NCBI GenBank assembly: GCA_028285465.1
Contig: JANQPD010000050.1
Location: 1-41,659, forward strand
Direction: 5' to 3'
DNA: 41,659 nucleotides
Origin: Owenweeksia sp.
GTDB lineage: Bacteria > Bacteroidota > Bacteroidia > Flavobacteriales > Schleiferiaceae
The notes beneath the pieces were generated by a model, which searched no databases, was not told the origin of the DNA, and saw only the letters and a program-made list of their open reading frames with translations. This document shows positions 35,631 to 41,659 of the stretch, piece after piece. Position 1 is the stretch's first letter. Each line of letters begins with the position of its first letter. The position numbers and the translations under genes are program-made.

Positions 35631-35933
35631 ATGATCCTACTCTCTCCCCTCGGCCGTTTGCGCCTGGCAGCCATCCTGGAAGGCATCAGTTACCTGCTTT
35701 TTGCGGTTACCATGCCCCTGAAATACCTATACGAAATACCCCAGCCCAACTATTACGTAGGTATGGCGCACGGCGTTTTGTTCATCCTGTATATTGTCCT
35801 TTGCCTGCAATGCGCTTTCCTATATAAATGGAAAACGGGCACTACCTTTTGGGCGCTTGTGGCCTCGATTGTGCCGTTTGGTACATTTATAGCCAATGCT
35901 AAGATCTTCAAACCCAAGCAATCCATGGTATGA
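35631..35933 (+). CDS. DUF3817 integral membrane protein
   Basis: 100 aa, small and hydrophobic. It begins LGRLRLAAILEGISYLLFAV and contains PLKYLYEIPQPNYYVGMAHGVLFILYIV and a final segment ending PFGTFIANAKIF, matching the DUF3817 pattern (RL...EG.s.l.L; K......G....H..lf..y). Three membrane helices are predicted by eye. The function is unknown; in many bacteria the domain is a stand-alone membrane protein. Confidence 0.88.
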   Translation: MILLSPLGRLRLAAILEGISYLLFAVTMPLKYLYEIPQPNYYVGMAHGVLFILYIVLCLQCAFLYKWKTGTTFWALVASIVPFGTFIANAKIFKPKQSMV

Positions 35934-36017
35934 AGCCAGTAGATGACCAGGCATATACACACGGTCTTATTTTTTAAAGGCCGGGCCGTTTCAAAACAGC
36001 GTGGGGCTACGTAAGCA

Positions 36018-36045
36018 GTATACAAAAAATACCTTTTTTGTATAC
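36018..36045. repeat. Perfect 12-bp inverted repeat upstream of the glycosyltransferase gene
   Basis: GTATACAAAAAA (36018-36029) and TTTTTTGTATAC (36034-36045) surround the 4-nt loop TACC. A further direct TATACAAAAA copy lies at 36089-36098. The stem is AT-rich, with a T tract in the 3' arm. It is either a terminator for the DUF3817 gene or an operator for the glycosyltransferase genes. Confidence 0.6.
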
Positions 36046-36150
36046 CTATTGTACACGAAGTAAAACCCTTTACATAAAAACTTTTCCTTATACAAAAAGT
36101 GCCTTATGCATTGTACTATATTTGGCGCTTGTCGACCAGACGAGAAGAAT

Positions 36151-37194
36151 ATGGAAGTCTCACATATCGGGAAGCTTGAAACTGCGGTGGTTATTCTCTG
36201 TTACAACGGCCGTAAATTGCTGGAAGAACTGTTGCCCATAGCCCTGGCCAATACGGCTGTTGACGACCGCACCCGGATCATTCTGGCCGACAATGCCTCT
36301 ACAGATGATACCGTAGAGTGGGCGAACCTTCATTATCCGGAAGTTCCATTGCTCCGTTTTCATTCCAATTTTGGTTTTACGGGGGGATACAACAAGGCGC
36401 TAGACCTGATCGAAGCAGAATACTATGTGTTGCTGAGCAATGACGTAGAGGTAGCGGCCCGCTGGCTCCCACCCCTGATCGATCAAATGAAGAAGGACCA
36501 GACCGTAGGCGCCTGCCAGCCTAAAGTACTTTCTTACCATAGGAGAGAGCATTTCGAGTATGCCGGGGCAGCAGGTGGTTTCCTGGATCATTGGGGCATG
36601 CCTTTCTGCAGGGGACGGGTATTTTTTGACATCGAAAAAGACACGGGCCAATACAATGACGTGCGCGAGATCTTTTGGGCAGGAGGCTGTTGTTTTGCGA
36701 TAAGAGGAGCCGCCTGGCACCGGGCAAAAGGCCTGGAGCCTGATTTTTTTGCGCACATGGAAGAAGTGGATCTATGCTGGCGCCTGCAGGGAATGGGGTA
36801 TAAGATCCTGGTTTGCCCTGGTTCCGAAGTATTTCACATGGGTGGGCAAACCTTGAGCTATACCAATCCTACGAAATTGTATCTTAATTGCCGCAATAAC
36901 CTGGCTATGCTTACCAAAAACTGGCCGGCATCAAGGCTGCTTTGGAAGCTCCCGCTACGGTTGTTGATGGATTGGCTTTCTGCATTTTACTTTTTGATAA
37001 GCCGCGGCTTCCCCTCTTTCAAAGCCGTATTGAAAGGACAATTCCATTTTTTGCTGCACTTAGGGCATTGGTTAAAAAAGAGGAAAGAGGTACAGAGAGT
37101 GGGCACAAACCAACTAAAAGGGTATTACCCGGGAAGCATAGCCTTTGCCCATTTTGTAAAAGGAGTGAACGTATTTTCCAATCTATATGATTGA
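36151..37194 (+). CDS. Glycosyltransferase family 2
   Basis: 347 aa from the ATG at 36151, preceded by a purine-rich GAGAAGAAT; the frame extends to 36106 but the extra 15 residues are not GT-like. GT-A fold features: TAVVILCYNGRKLLEELLP, ILADNASTDDTVEW, NFGFTGGYNKAL and the metal-binding SNDVEV, with the acceptor-site acidic block FFAHMEEVDLCWRL. The C-terminal part has a hydrophobic segment (LPLRLLMDWLSAFYFLI) that may attach it to the membrane. It probably transfers a sugar, likely rhamnose-like or deoxy, to a lipid-linked glycan. It overlaps the RfbH-like gene by 8 bp, so both work in the same envelope glycan pathway. Confidence 0.92.
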   Translation: MEVSHIGKLETAVVILCYNGRKLLEELLPIALANTAVDDRTRIILADNASTDDTVEWANLHYPEVPLLRFHSNFGFTGGYNKALDLIEAEYYVLLSNDVEVAARWLPPLIDQMKKDQTVGACQPKVLSYHRREHFEYAGAAGGFLDHWGMPFCRGRVFFDIEKDTGQYNDVREIFWAGGCCFAIRGAAWHRAKGLEPDFFAHMEEVDLCWRLQGMGYKILVCPGSEVFHMGGQTLSYTNPTKLYLNCRNNLAMLTKNWPASRLLWKLPLRLLMDWLSAFYFLISRGFPSFKAVLKGQFHFLLHLGHWLKKRKEVQRVGTNQLKGYYPGSIAFAHFVKGVNVFSNLYD

Positions 37195-38536
37195 ATCTTT
37201 GGAGAAAAAAAATGAACGGTTGAATAGTCTGGATGCCCTCCCTGAGCATGTGCTGCATAGCCTGGAGCAAATCGCAGGAAAAAACATACGCAAGCGCCTC
37301 GTACCGGGGGAAGACCTGATACAGGCCGCGGCACCGGTGTTGGAAACAGAGGACATCCTTTCCGGTGTGCATGCGCTTTTAAACGGCTGGCTTACCGAAG
37401 ATGTGTATTGCCAAAAGCTGGAGCAGCAGCTGGCGCAATACGTGGGTGCACGATACGCAAGCCTGGTAAACTCAGGCTCTTCTGCCAACCTGCTTGCCTT
37501 TGCTACACTAACCTCTCCCAAGCTTGGAGAACGCGCCATACGGAAAGGAGATGAAGTGATCACGGTGGCGGCCGGTTTTCCTACTACAGTGAACCCCATC
37601 ATCCAAAATGGGTGTGTCCCCGTATTCGTAGATATCGACATTCCAACCTATAACATTGCGGCAGACTTGGTTGAACAGGCCATCACTTCCAGGACAAAAG
37701 CGATCATCATCGCCCATTCCCTTGGAAACCCATTCGATCTTTCCGCTATAAAAAAACTAGCCGATCAATACGGGCTTTGGCTTATCGAAGACAATTGCGA
37801 TGCCCTGGGCGCTACCTTTAACAACAAACCATGCGGAAGTTTCGGGGATATGGCTACCCTCTCCTTCTACCCCGCACACCACATCACCACCGGAGAAGGC
37901 GGAGCTGTACTGATCAATAACCCCAGGCTTAAGAAAATAGTAACCAGTATGCGCAACTGGGGCAGAGATTGCTGGTGCATGCCCGGCTTAGACAATACCT
38001 GCGGTACCCGTTTCAATCAGCAACACGGCCAGCTTCCTACAGGCTATGACCACAAATATGTATTCAGCCATATTGGCTATAACCTGAAGATGACCGAAAT
38101 GCAAGCGGCCATAGGTGTCAGTCAAATCAAGAAAATTGATCATTTTGTAGAGGCCCGCAGGCACAACCACGCCCGCTTAAAAGAACTGTTTCAGGAGTTT
38201 GAGGAGTTTTTCGTTTTACCGGAACCTACCGCAGGGGCAAAGCCCAGTTGGTTTGGCTTTATGTTGACTTGCCGCGGGAATAAAGTAAACCGCAACAAAC
38301 TGGTGCAATACCTAAATCAAAAAAAGATCGGCACACGCCTCTTCTTTGCAGGCAATATTACCAAGCACCCGGCTTACCAAGAAATTGAACACAAGGTTAT
38401 CGGGGAATTGAGAAACACGGATAGGGTGATGGAAGAGGCTTTCTGGCTTGGCGTATGGCCCGGCCTGGAAGAGCAACACCTCATGTATATGTATGATACT
38501 GTTAAGGAGTACCTGAAGCAAGAACGGTTTATTTAA
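37187..38536 (+). CDS. rfbH: CDP-4-keto-6-deoxyglucose 3-dehydrase (RfbH/E1, DegT/DnrJ/EryC1 family)
   Basis: 449 aa. It is a PMP-dependent, [2Fe-2S] dehydrase that removes the C3 hydroxyl of CDP-4-keto-6-deoxyglucose on the way to 3,6-dideoxyhexoses of O antigens. The DegT/DnrJ/EryC1 fold is clear (SGSSANLLAF; VFVDID..TYN; IEDNCDALG). The position of the usual PLP Lys is His in SFYPAHHITTGEGG (H231/H232), the hallmark of E1. The Fe-S Cys pattern C-x57-C-x-C-x7-C is satisfied by C204, C262, C264 and C272 (DCWCMPGLDNTC). The partner reductase (E3) and the CDP-glucose 4,6-dehydratase are not in the window. Convergent with the DUF2723 gene, 11 bp apart. Confidence 0.93.
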   Translation: MIESLEKKNERLNSLDALPEHVLHSLEQIAGKNIRKRLVPGEDLIQAAAPVLETEDILSGVHALLNGWLTEDVYCQKLEQQLAQYVGARYASLVNSGSSANLLAFATLTSPKLGERAIRKGDEVITVAAGFPTTVNPIIQNGCVPVFVDIDIPTYNIAADLVEQAITSRTKAIIIAHSLGNPFDLSAIKKLADQYGLWLIEDNCDALGATFNNKPCGSFGDMATLSFYPAHHITTGEGGAVLINNPRLKKIVTSMRNWGRDCWCMPGLDNTCGTRFNQQHGQLPTGYDHKYVFSHIGYNLKMTEMQAAIGVSQIKKIDHFVEARRHNHARLKELFQEFEEFFVLPEPTAGAKPSWFGFMLTCRGNKVNRNKLVQYLNQKKIGTRLFFAGNITKHPAYQEIEHKVIGELRNTDRVMEEAFWLGVWPGLEEQHLMYMYDTVKEYLKQERFI

Positions 38537-38547
38537 GCCCCTTCTTC

Positions 38548-41500
38548 TTACTGACCCAGGTGCCTTCGTGACATTACCGGGTTGCTAAATACCCAATTGT
38601 CATATTGGGCACGCAGTTTATTCAGCTCAGGCTCTATTTCGCGTACCAGTATTTTATCCCTGTTTCCGATGTCTGTCATAATGGAAGAAAGTTGTTCTCC
38701 CAGCTTGGTAGCGTAAGTATAGGTAATCAGTTCGTGCTGTGGGGTAAAAGAGGTATACCACCTTAGTTCTTCCATCAAGTTGCGCATTACCAAACGGCTT
38801 ATCCTTCTCCATTCATCTATATAATCTGCCTTATGATAAAGCTTGGCCATTTCAAACATTTCCCTCTTATACGGAACATTTTTATTTGGGAAATGCTCCT
38901 GTGCCCGGTTCAACACCTCCAGGCTTTTTACCAACATACCCCTTCTTTCGTATACCGATGCCAGTTTTACAAAGGCAGGCCGGTATACATTGTACGCAAA
39001 AACGGTGTTGATGCCTTGTACAAAACGGTTGGTATCGCGATACACTTTAAAATGCATATCCTCCATAAGCAATTGATGCATGGCTTCCGTGTCTACCAAT
39101 TCTGCCCCGGGGTCCTCTGTCGTTGGGGCCAAAGGCAAAAGCTGCTTAACCAAACCTTTATCCTGCAGGTAACGGTCTAAACCCAATTGGGGACTAGTGA
39201 AGTATACAGGACGCTCCGGGTAGTTTTGTGTGAGTAGATCCAGGAGCACAATATCGGCCAGCCCATAGGTTTGCTTATTGAACTGCCAGTTGATCCGGGC
39301 TACCGGCTCCACCCCGGATGAAACGTTTATGGCGGAAGTATCCGCCGCCAGGCTCAAAAGGCCTGTGGGGATATACCGGTCTTCTTTTAAAGAAGCAATG
39401 TACTGCAATACCTTATTCAGGTCTGCATAGCTTTTAATTTTCGGGTTCTTCTGCAAGGGGAAAGTTGCCTCGTATCCTTTTTGGTAAAATTCTTTGGGTA
39501 AACCCAGCTTTACCGCTGCGGATTGATTGACAGCGGTTTGCAGGCGCTCAATGTACCAGTGCAGGTTTAACAAGCTGTATTCCAATATCCTTACATCTGT
39601 CCGGTAGCCTTCTACCTCTTGCATATACCATAAGGGAAATACGATATTGTCGCCCAGTGTTACCAGGATGCTGTTTGGAGCACACTGGTCTAAGGTGTTT
39701 TTGGCAAGTTTATATGCTACATCATCCTTTGAGCGGTCATGATCATCCCAGCCTTTAAATGCCATTAGCATGGGAATAAAGAGACCTATGGCTCCGGCCA
39801 AGGCCAACTTCCTGGAGGCGGTCAATTCTTTAGGTAGCCAGTAAAACAAGGCAAGTACCCCCACTCCTATCCACAGTGAAAAAATGTAGTAACTGCCCAG
39901 GAAAATATAATCCCGCTCCCTTATGAGGATATGAATAGGACGCTGGTTGATAAAAATGGTAATGGCCACTCCGAAAGCCAGGAAAAAAAGGCCGGTAACC
40001 AACAACTCTGGCTTTGCGGTTTTAAACAGGAAAAACAGCCCCAGCAGCCCCAGCAGCAGCGGGAGAAAATAAAATGTATTCAGCCCCCCGTGTGTTTTGT
40101 AATATTCCGGTATGTTGTAAGACGGGCCAATGCGCGACTTATCCATAAGCGGAAGGCCACTTACCCAGTTGCCGGCAGAAGGGATCCCAATGCCTTTAAT
40201 GTCGTTTTGCCGGCCGGCATAATTCCACATAAAATACCGGAAGTTCAGCCACCCCAGTTGATACGTTGAGAAAAAAGAAAAATTTTCCCCCTTTGTGGGG
40301 ATGACCACGTTTTGCCGGGTCCCGTTTACCATGATCTCAACAGGGATTTGTTTTCCCTTAAACTCGATCCATTGCTTATATCCATTTACATCGATAGGTT
40401 CAAAACTGTACATACGCGGAAAAAACACCATGCTCTCCTTATGGTAGTTTGGCTTTTTGAGTATGCCGTCATTGGTTACCACGTAGCGCGCCTCCTCTTC
40501 ATCATACACCAAAACCGGGTCGGCATTTACGTATTCCTTATCCCCGTCCCTGGGCGAATTAAAAGTAGGGCCGTAAAACAAAGCCTGGCTGGAAAAACCA
40601 AATTGCTCGGAGCGCAAGTAATCCAGAAGCCTCAACACATTGTAGGCATTGTTTGAAGCCGGTGTATCTGCATCCGTGCGAATTACCGCCATGGCATAGG
40701 TAGACCAGCCAATGGTAAACAGCAACAAACCATTCACCAGCCGCTCAAGTAAAAACTTGCCTTTTAGCCTCGCCCAGAACAGTATAATGGCGATTAACAC
40801 AAAAAATAAAACAATACCCAACAAGGCTCCACTGTGCTGGCTCCAACCAAAACTGTTGACGGCTAAGATCTCGAGGCGTATTAAAACGCCTACGAAACCT
40901 TTTACCAGGATGCTGTTAAACAGTACAAACAACACCAGGGCAGCTCCCAGCGCTATCCCCACAGACTTAAAGGAAAACCCGAATTTTTTGAGGCAAATCA
41001 ACATGGCAACCGGGAATAAAATAGCCAGGTTCAGAATGTGAACTCCCATGGAAAGGCCGAGCAAATAGACCATCAGCAAAAGCCACCGGTCGTTACCCGC
41101 TTGCCCGAATTGCCGCTCCCAGCGCGTAGCTGCCCAAAAAACAGCCGCCATAAAAAAGGTAGAAAGGGTATACACCTCTGCTTCGGTAGAAGAAACCCAA
41201 AAACTATCCGTAAAAGTGAGAGAGAGGCTGCCTACTATAGCTGATGCCAAAACAGCCAGATCAGCTTCTTTGCCCTGCACGGGAAGTGTAGCGGTGATTT
41301 TTTGCGCCAGCCAGACCAGGGCATGGTACAGAAACCAGACGGTAAAAGCACCAAACAGAGCAGAAAATAAAGCAGCCGCGTACGCTATAGTGCCCGCCGG
41401 AAAAAACAGGGTGAAAAGCCTGCCCATAAGCGTGTACAAAGGGGCGCCCGGAGGGTGGGTAGCCTGTAGTTTATACATACTGGCTGTAAATTCGCCACTA

Positions 41501-41601
41501 TCCCAAAACATAACAAAGCGCTGGGCAGTGAGGGCATACACGATAAAGGCTATACCAAATACCAGCCAACCCGCTATTCTATTCCACTTTGAAAAATGCA
41601 T
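38548..41601 (-). CDS. DUF2723 membrane protein, GT-C-like glycosyltransferase
   Basis: 1017 aa. The N-terminal half has many hydrophobic helices (about 10 seen before residue 620), beginning GWLVFGIAFIVYALTAQRFV. The first loop carries MFWDSGEFTASMYKLQATHPPG, whose Asp and Glu (D34, E37) resemble the catalytic acidic pair of GT-C enzymes, and the membrane architecture matches protein O-mannosyltransferase-like proteins. The C-terminal 350 residues are soluble and extracytoplasmic, with TPR-like helices near the end (VKSLEVLNRAQEHFPN). Bacteroidota commonly carry DUF2723 proteins; a role in protein or envelope glycosylation is suspected but not established. Confidence 0.88.
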   Translation of the reverse strand: MHFSKWNRIAGWLVFGIAFIVYALTAQRFVMFWDSGEFTASMYKLQATHPPGAPLYTLMGRLFTLFFPAGTIAYAAALFSALFGAFTVWFLYHALVWLAQKITATLPVQGKEADLAVLASAIVGSLSLTFTDSFWVSSTEAEVYTLSTFFMAAVFWAATRWERQFGQAGNDRWLLLMVYLLGLSMGVHILNLAILFPVAMLICLKKFGFSFKSVGIALGAALVLFVLFNSILVKGFVGVLIRLEILAVNSFGWSQHSGALLGIVLFFVLIAIILFWARLKGKFLLERLVNGLLLFTIGWSTYAMAVIRTDADTPASNNAYNVLRLLDYLRSEQFGFSSQALFYGPTFNSPRDGDKEYVNADPVLVYDEEEARYVVTNDGILKKPNYHKESMVFFPRMYSFEPIDVNGYKQWIEFKGKQIPVEIMVNGTRQNVVIPTKGENFSFFSTYQLGWLNFRYFMWNYAGRQNDIKGIGIPSAGNWVSGLPLMDKSRIGPSYNIPEYYKTHGGLNTFYFLPLLLGLLGLFFLFKTAKPELLVTGLFFLAFGVAITIFINQRPIHILIRERDYIFLGSYYIFSLWIGVGVLALFYWLPKELTASRKLALAGAIGLFIPMLMAFKGWDDHDRSKDDVAYKLAKNTLDQCAPNSILVTLGDNIVFPLWYMQEVEGYRTDVRILEYSLLNLHWYIERLQTAVNQSAAVKLGLPKEFYQKGYEATFPLQKNPKIKSYADLNKVLQYIASLKEDRYIPTGLLSLAADTSAINVSSGVEPVARINWQFNKQTYGLADIVLLDLLTQNYPERPVYFTSPQLGLDRYLQDKGLVKQLLPLAPTTEDPGAELVDTEAMHQLLMEDMHFKVYRDTNRFVQGINTVFAYNVYRPAFVKLASVYERRGMLVKSLEVLNRAQEHFPNKNVPYKREMFEMAKLYHKADYIDEWRRISRLVMRNLMEELRWYTSFTPQHELITYTYATKLGEQLSSIMTDIGNRDKILVREIEPELNKLRAQYDNWVFSNPVMSRRHLGQ

Positions 41602-41659
41602 ACGTATGTTTGAGCCCGTAAAATAACATAATTGCTATGGGTTTTCGCACCTGCTTTTC

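Noticed and set aside
1..41659. CRISPR arrays, tRNA or rRNA genes, transposases and phage genes
   Set aside because: Nothing with the required repeats, cloverleaf sequence or family motifs was seen on either strand.

Overview
The window comes from a member of the phylum Bacteroidota. The evidence is three proteins with type IX secretion (T9SS) type A sorting tails, families largely found in that phylum (DUF4294, LytTR partners of 'propeller' histidine kinases, FecI/FecR/STN-TonB receptor systems with a DUF4974 tail), DUF2723 and DUF3817 proteins, and weak or absent Shine-Dalgarno sequences. I cannot place it below phylum level from this sequence. No rRNA, tRNA, CRISPR array, insertion sequence or prophage was seen.

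Layout. (1) 1-6.7 kb, signalling and light-dependent DNA repair: the 3' part of an NtrC-type sigma-54 activator converges on a hybrid histidine kinase with REC and HPt domains. The kinase is the last gene of a tightly coupled minus-strand set, DUF2256 zinc protein > CRY-DASH photolyase/cryptochrome > kinase. A second, prokaryotic (6-4)-photolyase-like gene is divergent from it and lacks most of the expected Fe-S cysteines. (2) 6.7-8.9 kb: biotin carboxylase (accC) coupled to a secreted DUF4294 protein. (3) 9-31 kb, a surface and signalling block: two propeller histidine kinase / LytTR regulator pairs on opposite strands, each next to secreted surface proteins; an ECF42 sigma factor with its DGPF (YCII) partner and a DUF2461 protein; and an ECF sigma / FecR anti-sigma / STN-TonB receptor cell-surface signalling operon. 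A frameshifted remnant of a second copy of that ECF sigma gene lies 2.94 kb upstream of the intact copy. (4) 31.4-36 kb: mnmE carrying an in-frame palindromic repeat insertion, a TetR regulator with likely operators in front of itself and of an SDR gene, an NAD(P)-binding Rossmann protein and a DUF3817 membrane protein. (5) 36-41.6 kb, cell-envelope glycans: a GT2 glycosyltransferase overlapping an RfbH/E1-type CDP-sugar 3-dehydrase, converging on a large DUF2723 membrane glycosyltransferase-like protein.

How the genes work together. The 9-31 kb block looks like outer-surface sensing plus secreted surface proteins: LytTR two-component pairs and the FecI/FecR/TonB-receptor relay would adjust expression of T9SS-exported proteins. 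The photolyase cluster combines repair of both major UV lesions with a phosphorelay kinase, which may link light or damage sensing to transcription, but this is inference. The last section is probably part of an O-antigen or envelope polysaccharide set whose other CDP-sugar genes lie outside the window.

The observations most worth following are the repeat-derived 26-codon insert in the MnmE G domain, the ECF sigma pseudogene that brackets a 2.9-kb cassette as a direct repeat, the cysteine-poor (6-4)-photolyase-like protein, and the coupling of CRY-DASH with a histidine kinase.
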